A stretch of 64,000 nucleotides of DNA. Origin: Scylla paramamosain (taxonomy: Eukaryota > Arthropoda > Malacostraca > Decapoda > Portunidae). The DNA lies in NCBI RefSeq assembly GCF_035594125.1, contig NC_087158.1:7428501-7492500 (forward strand). Reading direction: 5' to 3'. The stretch's first letter is position 1. Each line of letters begins with the position of its first letter. The notes under the pieces were generated by a model. That model saw nothing but the letters and a program-made list of their open reading frames with translations, ran no database searches and was not told the origin of the DNA. The position numbers were made by a program, and so were the translations under genes. Shown piece after piece: positions 48,408-63,409 of this stretch.

Positions 48408-49706
48408 CTAGGACAATACTTAGTAAAAATTAACAAAGGTGGGGAGTTCCTCAGTCTATTACCATTACTGGTTAGGATACAGATGGAGAAATAGTACAAA
48501 AGACAGTTCAGTATTTGGTACAGTAGAGAACACTAACCCTCACCTATAGAAAGAGATCAGCCATCAATACTTTCAAAGGAATAATTTCATCACTGTAAAA
48601 TGGTTCTTTTTCAGGTCCCTTCAATAAACCTTGCATGTCACTAGGTCATGGACCATGCTTCTATGAAAAGGCACAGATCAATGCCTCTTATGAAAGAGCA
48701 CAGAGTTGATCAGGAATGAAAAAAGAAAAACTTAACTGACTTTGGAATCAAATATCTAAACTACATCTCTGTAAAAAAGATAGGGAGACTGAAAGAAATT
48801 TAATTGGAAAACATTTTATACAACATGGACAACCAAGGTCATGTGACCTTCTTGACATAATTCCTCCTATCAAATCACAATCTAAAAGCTTAAACACCTG
48901 ATACGTTGAGCCTCCTACACACATTATGAACAGATGGTTCCCAGCCTTTTTTAGGAGATTAGTACAATGCCATGTTAACCTTCACATTATCATCCAAACA
49001 TCAATTTAAAAAGCTAAATACTTATCAAGTGAATTTACACATGCTTCAACACTCAAATACAGAATCCTGCACACAAACTTGACATGCCTTTGACAACTTT
49101 TTTATTGTCATATAAGAGAAATAATAAATCACCACCTCATTTCCTTTCCTCTTATGTTGCTTAGTGTTTTGAGGACATGCTGCCATATATACATAGCAAA
49201 ACACAAGTACAAAAATTAAGAGTGAAACATTGTGAAAACAAGGAATAAATATGTTTCATGTGACAGCATAGGAAGTGAAGCACAAGAAGTACAAGTGGCT
49301 AGGTGTACAGGCCACACACCTACCTGGCTTGGTCTCAGGTTCAACACCCGGGCTTGGAGGGCACGGCGGCCATGCCTGCTGCTAATGACCTGGCCTGTAT
49401 CTGGTTCATTCGGGCTTCATCCTCAGCCATCAAAAGCTTGTTGTTGATAATTCTGTGCCATCACCAGGAAATGGAACAGAAGGAAAGGGGAGGTGAAGAG
49501 AAAAAAGACAGTGGGTAAGGATATAAGAACTTCTGAAAATATGCAATAAAGGGAGAATGGAAAAAGGAAGATGAAAATGAAATTTAGGAGATTACAAGGA
49601 GGTTGGTGGGTTCCCCTTGTTACTAATACTGTACATACTGTATATGGATGAATAAAGCTACAAAATATCTTTTATCTTGCCTCCTTAAAAAAAAGTCAAT
49701 ACTGAC
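48408..49706. other. Possible intron region with a GC-rich SINE-like patch
   Basis: If exons a and b belong to one gene this is intronic and may hide another exon. The patch at about 49,260-49,450 is markedly GC-richer and has a B-box-like GGTTCAACACC at about 49,338, so it may be part of a tRNA-derived SINE. Nothing else is recognised. Confidence 0.4.
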
Positions 49707-49807
49707 CTTCATTAGCATCCTTAAAAATTTCATCAGATACAAAACAAAACTGCTGTTATAGTGACTTAAACACTCCATATCATCTGTCAGCCCCTGCAAG
49801 CTCCACA
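49707..49807 (-). CDS. Candidate internal exon a of an unrecognised host gene
   Basis: A strong acceptor precedes it: branch-like TACTGAC, then GTGACCCTTTTATTCAG. The donor is AAG before GTCAGT. The 101 bases hold two bases of a split codon and 33 codons: WSLQGLTDDMECLSHYNSSF then VLYLMKFLRMLMK. Only one of the three frames is open. It lies about 1.3 kb upstream of exon b on the same strand. Its phase does not join exon b directly, so the link is inferred from closeness and strand. Confidence 0.35.
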
Positions 49808-50001
49808 CTGAATAAAAGGGTCACACCTGTCAGTACAGCAGTCATGTGAACCTTTATGACTTGTCTCACAGTACTTGCACACAACCAAAATATATAAATG
49901 ACCACATATTTTACACTTCCCTCAGCTTGTTAAGTGTGGTTCAACAGCCCCCACAACAAATGATCTGTCTCATTGTAGCAACAGCATGTCTTTATCAACT
50001 G

Positions 50002-50005
50002 CACA

Positions 50006-50058
<53 letters not shown>
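50002..50058. repeat. (CA)n microsatellite
   Basis: About 26 CA units with one AA interruption near the left end. Confidence 0.95.
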
Positions 50059-50701
<643 letters not shown>

Positions 50702-53700
50702 ATGAGTGTTTTTGAGCTTGTTACCTATAAAAAACACGAAAATTGATGCAAAGCACTCTATAATGGGAAAGAAAAGGACATTGCAAGAAAAGTGTATAAT
50801 GAGTGTTTTATAGTTCAAAAGAACCACAAGGCAAAAAATGCAAAAACTAGTGTATATGAAGAAGTTTCGTAGATACCAAAATGCTGAAACTCATGAACAA
50901 CACTCTTAATTGAGAAACAGAACAATTTTACTAAATGTGTGTATTTTGAGTGCTTTTCACATTCTTAGTTACCAAAACCCCAAATTGCATGCGAAGCCAG
51001 CTTTATGTGGGAAAAAAATGACATTACCAGAAAAAAATGTCTTTTGAGTGTTTTTGAGCGTGTTAGGCAATAAAGCACTAAAAAGGAGAGCAATCACATT
51101 ATATTGGAATAAAACCAATTTTTAATAAGAACTTGCCTTTAAGTCTTTTTGAGCTCCTTATATACCAAAACACTAAAACGCATGCAAAATACACTTTATG
51201 GTGAAAAAGAATAACATTACCAAAAACATGTATTTTTAGTGTTTTTGATCATGTTACCAATAAAAACGCTTAAATGACATTACCAGAAAAATGTCTTTTA
51301 AGTGTTTTTGAGCGTGATATGCAACAAAGCACTAAAAAGCAGAAAAATCACACAACTTGGGAATAAAACCAACTTTTACGAAGAACTTGCCTTTAAGTGT
51401 TTTTTTAAACTCCTTACATACCAAAACGCTAAAACGCATGTAAAACAGCCTTTATGGAGAAACAAAATAACTACCAAAAATATGTATTTTGAGTGTTTTT
51501 GATCATGTTACTTATAAAAATGCTTAAATACATGTAAAGGACCCTATGTTTGTATAAGAAAAGGACATTAAGAAAATCGTGTATTATGAGTGTTTTTAAG
51601 TTCCTTAAGTACCAAAAAGCTAAAACACACAAATAACACTTTATAGAGAAAAAAAAATTGTTATTCATCTTCATAGGTACCAAAATTCTGGAAAAATTCA
51701 GGAAAATTTTGTAAAAAAAAATAATTATAAAAAAAATAATTTTAGCTTTTTCCGGAGTTACATACCAAACCCTGAAGTGCATGCAAAGCCACCTATATGG
51801 AGAAATTATTCGATTTTACCAGAAACCTGTCTTTTGAGTGTTTTTTTTTTTTTCAGCAATTTCAACAATATTACTGAAAATGTGTCTTTTCAGTGATTTA
51901 CGTAGAAAAACGCTAAAACGGATGCAAACCAACCAATATGAAGAAATAGAATAACATTACCAAAAAGATATATTTTGATGTGTTTTTGAGCTTGTCACCT
52001 ACAAAAAAATGCGAAAATGGATGAAACGCACTCTATATTAGGAAAGAAAAGGACATTACGAGAAACGTGTATAATGAGTGTTTTACAGTTTCACAAGAAC
52101 CACAAGGCAAAAAACTCAAAAATTCGTGTACATAAAAAAGTTTCTTACATACCAAAATGCTGAATCTCATGAATAACACTTTTAATTAAGAAACAGAACA
52201 ACCTTACTAAATGCCTGTATTTTGAGTGTTTTTCACATTCTTAGTTACCAAAACCCCAAATTCCATGCGAAACTAGCTTTATGTGGGAAAAAAAAAAAAT
52301 ATTACCAGAAAATGTCTTTCGAGTGTTTTTGAGCGTGTTAGGCAATAAACCACTAAAAAGCAGGGCAATCACATTACATGGGAATAAAACCAACTTTTAC
52401 CAGGAACTTGCCTTTAGGTGTTTTTGAGCTCATTACATACCAAAACGCTAAAACGCATGCAAAACACCTTTTATGGAGAAACAGAATAACATTACCAAAA
52501 ATATGTATTTTGAGTGTTTTTGATCATGTTATCTATAAAAACGCTTAAATACATGCAAAGAACGTTATGTTTTGGAAACGAAAGGACATTATGAGAAATA
52601 TGTATTATGAGTGTTTTTTTTAGTACCAAAAAGCTAAAACCCACAAATAACACTCATTATTTAGAAAAATAAAAAAATAAAAATAAAAAAAATTGGATTT
52701 TTTTTTTTTTTTTGTTATTCATCTTCAAAGGTACCGAGATTCCAAAATTCTGGGAAAATTCCGGGCTATTATATGATAAAAGAAAATTATCAAAAAAGTT
52801 AATTTTAGCTTTATTTTCGGACTGTTATATACCAAACCCTAAAGTGCATGCAAAGCCTCCTATATGAGAAAATTAAACGACCTTAAAAGAAATCTGTCTT
52901 TTGAGTGTTTTTCAGAATGTTAGGCACCAAAACGATAAATAAATAAGGAACTCACTCTATATGAGAATCCAAACAAAACTACTGAAAACGTGTCTTCTCA
53001 GTGTTTTACGTAGAAAAACGCTAAAAGGGATGCAAACCAACCAATTAAAAAAAAAAAAAGAAAAACATTACCAAAAAGGTATATTTTGAGTGTTTTTGAG
53101 CTTGTTACCTATAAAAAACGCGAAAATTGATGCAAAGCACTCTATATTAGGAAATAAAAGGACATTGCAAGAAAAGTGTATAATGAGTGTTTTATAGTTC
53201 AAAAGAACCAAAAGGCAAAAAACGCAAAAACTTGTGGATATGGAGAAGTTTCCTAGATACCAAAATGCTGAAACTCATGAATAACATTCCTAATTGAGAA
53301 ATAGAACAACCTTACTAAATGCGTGTATTTTGAGATCTTTTCACATTTTTAGTTACCAAAACCTCAAATTGCATGCAAAACCAGCTTTATGTAAGAAAAA
53401 AATGACATTACCAGAAAAAAATCTTTTGAGTGTTTTTGAGCCTGATAGGCAATAAAGCGCTAAAAAGCAGGGCAATCACATTACATTTGAATAAAACCAA
53501 TTTTTAATAAGAACTTGCCTTTAAGTCTTTTTGAGCTCCTTATATACCAAAACACTAAAACGCATGCAAAATACACTTTATGGTGAAACAGAATAAAATT
53601 ACCAAAAACATGTATTTTGAGTATTTTTGATCATATTATCTATTAAAACGCTTAAATACATGCAAAGAACCTTATGTTTGGGAAACAAAAGGACATTACG

Positions 53701-56700
53701 AGAAACGTATATTATGAGAGTTTTTAAGTTTAAGTACCAAAAATCTAAAACCCACTCTTTATTTAGAAAAAAAAATAAATAAATAAAATAAAAAAATAAA
53801 AAAAAATAGAATTTTTTTTTTTGTTATTCATCTTCATAGGTAACGAAATGCCAAAATTCTGGGAAAATTCAAGGCAATTATATGATAAGAGAATATTATA
53901 AAAAAACTTGATTTTAGCTGTTTTTTTTCGGACTGTTATGTACCAAACCCTAAACTGCATGCAAAGCCTCCTATATAAGGAAATTAAACGACCTTACCAG
54001 AAATCTGTCTTTTGAGTGTTTTTCAGCATGTTAAACACCAAAATGATAAATAATAAGGAACTCACTTTATATGGGAATCCAAAACAAAATTACTGAAAAC
54101 GTGTGTTCCCAATGTTTTACGTAGAAAAACGTTAAAATGGATGCAAACCAACCAATATCAAGAAATAGAAAAAACATTACCAAAAAGGTATATTTTGAGT
54201 GTTTTGAGCTTGTTACCTACAAAAAAACGCTAAAATTGATACAAAGCACTCTATATTGGGAAACAAAGGGACATTGCTATAAAATTGTATAATGAGTGTA
54301 TTATAGTTCAAAAGAACAAGGCAAAAAACGCAAAAACTCGTGTATATGGAGAAGTTTCCTAGATACCAAAATGCTGAAACTCATGAATAACACTCTTAAT
54401 TGAGAAGCAGAACAACCTTACCAAATTCATGTATTTTGAGTGTTTTTCATATTCTTAGTTACCAAAAACCCAAATTTCATGCGAAACCAGATTTATGTGG
54501 GAAAACATGACATTTCCAGAAAAATGTCTTTTGAGTGTTTTTGATCGTGATAGGCAATAAAGCACTAAAAAGCAGGGCAATCACTTTTCATTGGAATAAA
54601 ATCAATTTTTACCAAGAACTTGCCTTTAAATGTTTTTGAGCTCCTTATATACCAAACCGCTAAAACGCATGCAAAACAAACTTTATGGAGAAACAGAATA
54701 ACATTACCAAAACCATGTAATTTTGGTGATATTTATCATGTTATCTATAAAAAAGCTTAAATACATGCAAAGAACACTATGTTTGGGAAACAAAAGGACA
54801 TTACGAGAAACGTGTATTATGAGTGTTTTTTTTAAGTTCCTTAAGTACCAAAAAGCTAAAACCCACAAATAACACTCTTTATTTAGAAAATAAAAACAAA
54901 AAATAGGATTTTTTTTTTCATCTTCATAGGTACCGAGATGCCAAAATTCTGGAAAAATTCAGGAAAATTATATGAACAAAAGAATATTATCAAAAAAGTT
55001 AATTTTAGCTTTTTTTCGGACTGTTATGTACCAAACCCTAAAGTGCATGAAAAGCCTCCTATATGAGGAAATTAAACGACCTTACCAGAAATCTGTCTTT
55101 TGAGTGTTTTTCAGCATGTTAGGCACCAAAACGATGAATAATAAGGAACTCACTCTATATGGGAATCCAAAACAAAATTACTGAAAATGTATCTTCTCAG
55201 TGTTTTACGTAGAAAAACGCAAAAGCTCGTGTATATAAAGAAGTTTCTTCGATTCCAAAATGCTGAAACTCATGAATAACAATCTTAATTGAGAAACAGA
55301 ACAACCTTAGGAAATGCCTGTATTTTGAGTGTTTTTCGTATTCTTAGTTAGCAATACCCAAAATAGCATAAGAAACTAGCTTTATGAGGGAAAAAAATGA
55401 CATTATCAGAACTGTCTTTTAATTGGTTTTTAGCGTGTTAGGCAATGAAGTACTAAAAAGCAGGGCAATCACATTACATGGGAATAAAACCAACTTTTAC
55501 CAAAAACTTGCCAATATGTGTTTTTGAGCTCCATACATACCAAACCGCTAAAACGCATGGAAAACAAACTTTATGGAGTAACAGAATAACATTACCAAAA
55601 ACCTGTATTTTGAGTGTTTTTGATAATGTTATCTATAAAAACGCTTAAATACATGCAAAGAACCTTATGTTTGGGAAACGTAAGGACATTACGAGAAACG
55701 TGTATTATGAGTGTTTTTAAGTTCCTTAACTACCAGAAAGCTAAAACCCACAAATAACACTCGTTATTTAGAAAAAAAAATAAAAAATAAAAAAATAAAT
55801 AAGTATAAGTATTTTCTTTTTTTTTTTTTTTTTTTGTTATTCACCTTCATAGGTACCGAGATGCCAAAATTCTGGGAAAAATTAGGGCATTATATGATAA
55901 GAAATTTATATCAAAAAGTTGATATTAGCTTTTTTTTCGGACAGTTATGTACCAAACACTAAAGTGCATGCAAAGCCTCCCATATGAGGAAATTAAACGA
56001 CCTTACCAGAAATCTGTGTTTTAAGTGTTTTTCAGCATGTTCGGCACCAAAACGATAAATAATGAAGAACTCACTCTATATGGCAAACCAAAACAAAATT
56101 ACTGAAAACGTGTCTTCTCAGTGTTTTACGAAGAAAAACGCTAAAACGGATGTAAACCAACCAATATCAAAAAGTAGAAAAACATTACAAAAAAGGTATA
56201 TTTTGAGTGTTTTTGAGCTTGTTACCTACAAAAAAAAAACCCGAAAATTGATACAAAGCACTCTATATTGGGAAACAAAGGGACATTGCAAGAAAAGTGT
56301 ATAATGAATGTTTTATAGTTCAAAAGAACCACAAGCCAAAAAACGCAAAAACTCCTGTATATGGAGAAGTTTCCTAGATACCAAAATGCTTAAACTCATG
56401 AATAACACTCTTAATTAAGAAACAGAACAACTTTACTAAATGCGTGTATTTTGAGTGCTTTTCACATTCTTAGTTACCAAAATCCCAAATTGCATGTGAA
56501 ACTAGCTTTATGTGGGAAAAAAATGACATTACCAGAAAAGTGTCTTTTGAGTGTTTTTGGTTCACAAGAACCACAAGGCAAAAAATGCAAAAACTCGTGT
56601 ATATAAAGAAGTTTCTTAGATACCAAAATGATGAAACTCACGAATAACAGTATTAATTGAGAAACAGAACAACCTTACCAAATGTGTATATTTTGAGTGT

Positions 56701-59700
56701 TTTTCACATTCGTAGCAAAACCCCAAATAGCACGCGAAACTATGTTGGAAAAAGAAATGACATTACTAGAAGTGTCTTTTGAGTGTTTTTGAGCGTGTTA
56801 GGCAATAAATCACAAAAAAAAAAAAAAAAAAAAAACAGGGCAATCACATTACATGGGAATAAAATTAACTTTTACCAAGAACTTGCCTTGAAGTGTTTTT
56901 GACCTTACAAACCAAAACGCTAAAAGGCATGCAAAAAACTCCTTTATGGAGAAGCAGAATAACATTACTAAAAACATGTGTTTTAAGTGTTTTTAAGTGT
57001 TTTTAAGTGTTCCTTAAGTACCAAAACGTTAAAACCCAAAAATAACACTTTATAGAGAAAAAAATAAATAAACAAAAAAATAGCTTTTTTTTTATATTGT
57101 TTTTCATAGGTACCAAGATGCCAAAATTCTGCCAAAATTCAGGGAATTTATGTGAAAAAAAGAACATTATCAAAAAAGTTAATTATAGCTCTTTTTTTGG
57201 ATTTTTATGTACCAAACTCTAAAGTGCATGCCATCTATATAAGGAAGTTAAACAACTTTACCAGAAACCTGTCTTTTTAGTGTTTTTCAGCATGTTAGAC
57301 ACCAAAACGATAAATAATATGGAAGTCAGTCAATATGTGAATCCAAAACAAAATTACTGAAAACGTGTCTTTTTCTGTGTTTTACGTAGAAAAACGCAAA
57401 AACGGATGCAAACCAACAAATATGAAGAAATAGAATAACATTACCAAAAAGTGTTTTTGAGCTTTTACCTACAAAAAACGCGCAAATGGATGGAAAGCAC
57501 TCTATATTGGGAAGCAAAAGGACATTACGAGAAACGTGTATAATGAGTGTTTTATAGTTTCACAAGAACCACAAGCCAAAAAACTCAAAAACTCGTGTAT
57601 ATAAAGAAGTTTCTTACATACCAAATCGCTAAAACTCATGAATAACACTTTTAATTGAAAAACAGAACTACCTTACCAAATGTGTGTATTTTGAGTGTTT
57701 TTCACATTCTTACCAAAATCCCAAATTACATGCGAAACTAGCTTAATGTGGGAAAAAAATTACATTACTAGAAAAGTGTCTTTTGAGTGTTTTTGAGCGT
57801 TATATGCAACAAAACACTAAAAAAGCAGAACAATCACATTACACTGGAATAAAACCAAATTTTACGAAGAACTTGCCTTTAAGTGTTTTTTAACTCCTTA
57901 CATACCAAAACGCTAAACGCATGGAAAACAACCTTTATGGAGAAACAGAATAACATTACCAAAAACATGTATTTTGAGTGTTTTTGATCGTGTTACCTAT
58001 AAAATCGCTTAAATACATGAAAAGAACCCTATGTTTGTGAAACGAAAGGACATTACGAAAATCGTGTATTATGAGTATTTTTAAGTACTAAAAATCTAAA
58101 ACCCACAAATAACACTCTTTATAGAGAAAAAAAAATAAAATAAAAAAATAGATTTTTTTTTTGTTATTCATCTTTATAGGTACCGAGATGCCAAAATTCT
58201 GAGAAAATTCAGGGAAATTATGTGAAAAAAAACATAAATTTTTATAATAGCTAATAATTTTAGTTTTTTCCGGAGTTATGTACGAAACCCGGAAGTGCAT
58301 GCAAAGCCACCTATTTGGGGAAATTACACGACTTTACAAGAAACGTGTCTTTGGGTGTTTTCAGCAATTTCAACAATATTATTGAAAACGTGTCTTTTCA
58401 GTTTTAGCGTAGAACGCTAAAACGGATGCAAACCAACCAATATGAAGAAATAGAATAACATTACAAAAAAGTTGAGTGTTTTTGAGCTTGTTACCTGCAA
58501 AAAACGCAAAAATGAATGCAAAGCAGTCTATATTGGGAAACAAAAGGATATTACAAGAAAATTGTATAATGAATGTTTTAATAGTTTTCAAGAACCATAA
58601 GGCAAAAAACGCAAAAACTCGTGTATATGGAGATTTTTCTTAGATACCAAAATGCTGAAATTCATGAATAACACTCTTAATTGAGAAACAGAACAATCTT
58701 AGGAAATGAGTGTATTTTGAGTATTTTTCACATTCTTAGTAACCAAAACCCGAAATTATATGCGAAACTAGCTTTATGTTGGAAATAAATGATATTACCA
58801 GAAAAAAGTGTCTTTTGAGTGTTTTTGAGCGTGTTAGGCAATAAAGCACAAAAAAGCAGGGCAATGACATTACATAGGAAAAAAAACAACATTTACCAAG
58901 AACTTGTCTTTAAGTGTTTTTCAGCTCCTTACATACTAAAACGCTAAAATGCATGCAAAACACCCTTTATTGAGAAACAAAATAACATTACGAAAAACAT
59001 GAATTTTCAGTGTTTTTGATATCTTACGTATAAAAACGCTTAAATACATACAAAGAACCCTATGTTTGGGAAACGAAAGGACATTACCAAACCCTAAAGT
59101 GTATGCAAAGAAACCTACATGAGGAAATTAAACGACTTTACCAGATACCTGTCTTTTGAGTGTTTTTCAGCAAGTTAGGCACCAAAACGATAAATAATGT
59201 GGAATCTTTATGGGAATCCAAAACAAAATTACTGAAAACGTGTTTTTTTAGTGTTTTACTTAGAAAAACATTAAAACGGATGCAAACCAACTAATATGAA
59301 GAAAAAGAATAATATTACTAAAAAGTTATATTTTGAGTGTTTTTGAGCTTGTTACCTACAGAAAACGCGAAAATAATTGCAAAGCACTCTATATTGGGAA
59401 AGAAAAGGACATTACGAGAAACGTGTATAATGAGTGTTTTATAGTTTCACAAGAACCACAAGGTAAAACACGCAAAAACTCGTGTATATGGAGATGTTTC
59501 TTAGATACCAAAATGCTGAAATTCATGAAGAACACTCTTAATTAAGAAACAGAACAACCTTACCAAATGGGTGTATTTTGAATATTTTTAACATTTTTAC
59601 TTACCAAAACTCCAAATTGCATGCGAAACTAGCTTTGTGTGAAAAAAAATATATTACCAGAAAAGTGTCTTGAGTTTTTTTGAGCGTGTTAGGCAATAAA

Positions 59701-59820
59701 GCACTAAAAAGCAGGGCAATCACATTACATGGGAATAAAACCAACTTTTACCAATAACTAGCCTTTAAGTGTTTTTAAGCTCCTTACATACGAAAACGCT
59801 AAAACGCATACAAAACAATT
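50702..59820 (+). repeat. Satellite HOR array, + orientation, segment 6
   Basis: Satellite starts in subunit H (GAGCTTGTTACC). A subunits lie near 51,140, 51,385, 52,420, 53,520, 54,625, 55,515, 56,885, 57,880, 58,908 and 59,765. Several units are shortened or lengthened. A to B breaks off early at 51,270 and re-enters K/L; G joins I/J at about 55,220; L is cut into I at about 56,560; and a poly-A of about 23 bases grows in L at about 56,813. From about 57,493 on it is the second copy of the large duplication. At 59,087 B is joined straight to E, which deletes C and D relative to 16,050-16,290. Confidence 0.9.
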
Positions 59821-62104
59821 ATTTTGAGTCTTTTGTAAGATTGTTACGTAAAAAACGCCTAAATGAATCGGAAATATCCTATATGGGAAAAATTAAGACA
59901 TCACGAGAAACGTGTATTATGAGTGTTTTTTTTATTTACTTGGTATCAAAAGGGTAAAACGCATGAAAAACACTCTATATGGAGAAACAGAACAATACTG
60001 CCAAAAAAAAAACGTGCATTTTGAGTGTTATGACATTGTTAGTTACCAAAAAGCCAAAATTCATGCAAAGACCTATATATAGATATATGAAACGACTTTA
60101 AAAACGTATGAAAATACCATATATAGAGAAACAGAATACACTAACCAAAAACGTGTATTTTGTGTTTTTTATTTTTTTTTTGAGCTTATTATGTACAAAA
60201 TCGCCTGTCATCAAACAAATCACCCTGCATATGGAAATAAAAAGGACATTACGAGAAATGTTTTTTTTTTTTTTATTACTTTCTTAAGTACCAAATCAGT
60301 ACTTCAATAGTGCTCTGAAGAAAAAGAACAAACTTACCAAAAACGGGTATTTTTTTACATTGATAATTAACAAAACGCCAACATGCATGTAAAGCAACCT
60401 ATATGAAGAAACGAAACGAAATCACTAGAAACTTGTCTTTTGTTATTTTTTGGGCGTGTTAGGCACCAAATCAGTAAGAAGCAACGAAATCACCCCATAG
60501 GGGAATACAAAACAACTTTACTAAAACGTGCCTTTAGAGTTTTTTTTTTTTAGGTTCTTACGAACTAAAATGTCAAAATACATGCAAACACCCTGTTAGG
60601 TACCAAAGCAGCAAAAACAGCCTATATGAGGAAACGAAAGGACATGACAAAAAACGTGTATTACGAGTTTTTTTTTTTTTTTAGCTTCTCAGGTACCAAA
60701 ACACAAAAATCGAGAAAGAAAAAAACATTACCAAAAGCGTGTAATTTGAATGTTTTTCACATTGTCAGGTAGCAAAATACCATAATGCTTGCTCGCTATA
60801 CGAGAAAATTAAACAACAATGTAAGAAATGTGTTTTTATGTTTCTCAGCGTGTTAGGCACGAAAACGCTAAATAGCATGGAAAGCACCTTATATAGAAAT
60901 GCAAAATAATAAGCATTTCTTTTTTTTAAGTATTTTAAACTTTTTACGTTCCAAAACGCTAAAACACGTGCAACAAACACGAATAATCTTACGAAACAGA
61001 AAAAAAACCTTACCAAAAACTTGTATTTTGAGTCTTTTTGAGTCTGTTACGTACATCATCTTAAAAATGCATGTAAAGCACCCTGTATGAGGAAACGATA
61101 GGACATTACGAGAAACGTGCATTATCAGAGTTTTGAGTCTCTTAGGTACCAAACACTAAACCGCCTGAATGAAAATTAAATATATTCTATATCTCTTAAT
61201 AGAGAAACAGAACATCACCAAAAACGTGTTTTTGAGTGTTTTTTTTCTTCTTTTTTTATGTATCAAAACGTCAAAATACATACGAAGCATCCTATATAGG
61301 TAAATGGAAAGACGTTTGGAGAAACAAGTTTTATTTGTGCTTTTGAGCTTCCTAAGTAAGCTTCCTAAGTACCAAAACGCTAAAAAGGATGAATAGCACC
61401 CTATATAGAGAAAAAGAACAACATTACCTAAAATCTTTATTTTGAGCGTTTTTCACATTATGTAGCAAAACATCATAATGCATGCAGATCCCTATATGAA
61501 GAAGGAAAACGATATTACAGGAAACGTGTCTTTTGAGTGTTTACTTGAGTGTTAGGAATCAAAATGCTAAAAAGCATTGAAAGCACCCTATTTGGCAATA
61601 TAAAATAACATTACCAAGAAAGTATCTTTAGAGTGTTTTTCACCTTCTTACATCCGAAATCGCTGAAAAGCATGGAAAACAACCTTTACGGAGAAACAAA
61701 TTAACATTACCAAAAACTTGTATTTTGATTGTTTTTGTGCTTGTTAAGTATAAAAGTGCCAATTTACACGCAAAGCATCCTACATGGAGAAAACAAAGGA
61801 CATTACGAGAAAAGTGTATTATGAGAGATTTTGAGCTTTTTAGGTACCCAGACTCAAAAACACATGATTAGAACTTTATATGGAAAAATAACTCAATCGA
61901 GAACTTTTGCTTAAACTTTTTTTTTCATATTGTTAAGAACCAAAAGACAAAATGCTTTGGAAGCCCCCTTTATCGGGAAACGAAACGACATTATCATCAA
62001 CGTGTCTTTTGAGTGTTTTTCAACGTGTTAGACACCAAAACGCTGAAAAGCATGGAAAGCGCTCCATAAAGAAAGCTCCATAAAGCGCTCCCTTTATAGA
62101 GAAG
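59821..62104 (+). repeat. Diverged, disordered satellite subunits, second copy
   Basis: Matches 17,031-19,383 subunit for subunit, with scattered single-base changes and small length changes in T-runs. At its right edge a short CTCCATAAAG stretch is repeated (62,066-62,095), and about 85 bases present near 19,285-19,370 are missing. Confidence 0.8.
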
Positions 62105-63409
62105 CGAAATAAATATTTCGTTGATAAATTACATTCAGGACTGTTAGGGAATATCCCTTACAGAAGAATAAGATCGCAGAAAAATGATCCTAAATGGATG
62201 ACAGAGGTTAAAACATTACATAGGGCGAAAGAGAAGTATATAAGAGATTAAAGACAGGGGAAGTGGTTTTAAGGCCATAATAATATAATGAATTAGAAAA
62301 GTTAGGAGTTTAACGAGGAAAGCTAAAAATAGTTATGAATTAAAGGTAGCCAGCCAAGCGAAGATGGACCCCAAGGGATTTTACCAGGCATATAAGACGA
62401 AGAATAGAGAAACAATAGTTCCTTAAAGACAGCAGAATGGGACCTGCTTAGTTGTTGGGAGGAGATTAGTAAAACTGTGAACGAGTATTTTTTAACTGTC
62501 TGCCCAGGAAAACATGCAGGATTTGCCGAATAGTGACAAGATATTTAGAGTAGAAGAAAATGAGAAGCTGACAGATATTACCATAACTAAAGAGATAGTG
62601 GAACGGGAGATAGATAAGCTGAAAAGTTCAAGTCACCAGGACCAGATGAAATATATTCCACAGTATTTAAGAATTGGAAAAAGGTTATAAGTAATCTGGA
62701 TAAGGTCATGGCCAAGCGGCAGGCGACAGAGTGTTGTAATAAACGGCTCTAATTCCGAGTGGGGTCAAGTAATTAGTGGGGTGACAAAGGGATTATTAGT
62801 ATTAGGGCCGGTGTTGTTTGTAATATATGTCAATGACTTGGATAGTGGAATTAGTAGTGTTGTTAGTAAATTTGCGGATGACACGAGAGTATGTAGATTA
62901 ATTAGGTCAGAATCGCATACCATCGCCTTGCAGGCAGATTTGGATAGGATGAACGAATGGACAGAAAGATGGCAAATGCAATTTAATATCAACAAATGCA
63001 AAGCACTTAGCGTAAGTAGAAGAAACCCACACAGTAGTTACACAATGAACAACCAAGTTCTGGTAGGTTCAGGGTTAGAAAAAGATTTGAGATTTAAAGT
63101 TAGCTCTGAACTCCGTCTAAGAAAGCAATGCAAAGAGGCCAGAAACAAAGCAAATAGTGTATTATGATTCATTTTCAGGAGTGCTAAAAGTAAAACCCCC
63201 TAAGTAATATTAAAGTTACATTTAGCGCTGGTCAGACTTCATCTAGACTACGCTGTCCTATTCTGGTCACCACATCACAGGAAGAATAAAGGTCTATTAG
63301 AATCACTTCAAAGGAGAATGACTAAAAGGATACAGGGAGATGAGGAGTATTCCTTACGAAGCGAGATTCAAGCTGTTAAATTTACATTCTTTAGAGAGAC
63401 TTAGGTTAA
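62105..63409 (+). mobile_element. CR1/L2-like non-LTR retrotransposon fragment, second copy of the duplication
   Basis: Same truncated CR1-like fragment as at 19,384, with the same internal deletion before the catalytic box and the same interrupting stops. The FADD box lies at 62,871-62,882. Differences in the upstream part include loss of a stop (ATATAAGAG in place of ATATATGAG near 62,240) and small indels near 62,505 that change the frame. It continues beyond the nested TTAA element outside the window. Confidence 0.8.
62781..63167 (+). pseudogene. Degenerate reverse transcriptase piece, second copy
   Basis: A frame of 128 codons identical in translation to 20,056-20,442: LGPVLFVIYVNDLDSGI, KFADDT, MNEWTERWQMQFN, KQCKEARNKAN, then TGA. 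The identity over the whole frame shows that the duplication is recent compared with the decay of the element. It is not functional, because the fingers and first palm motif are missing. Confidence 0.8.
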
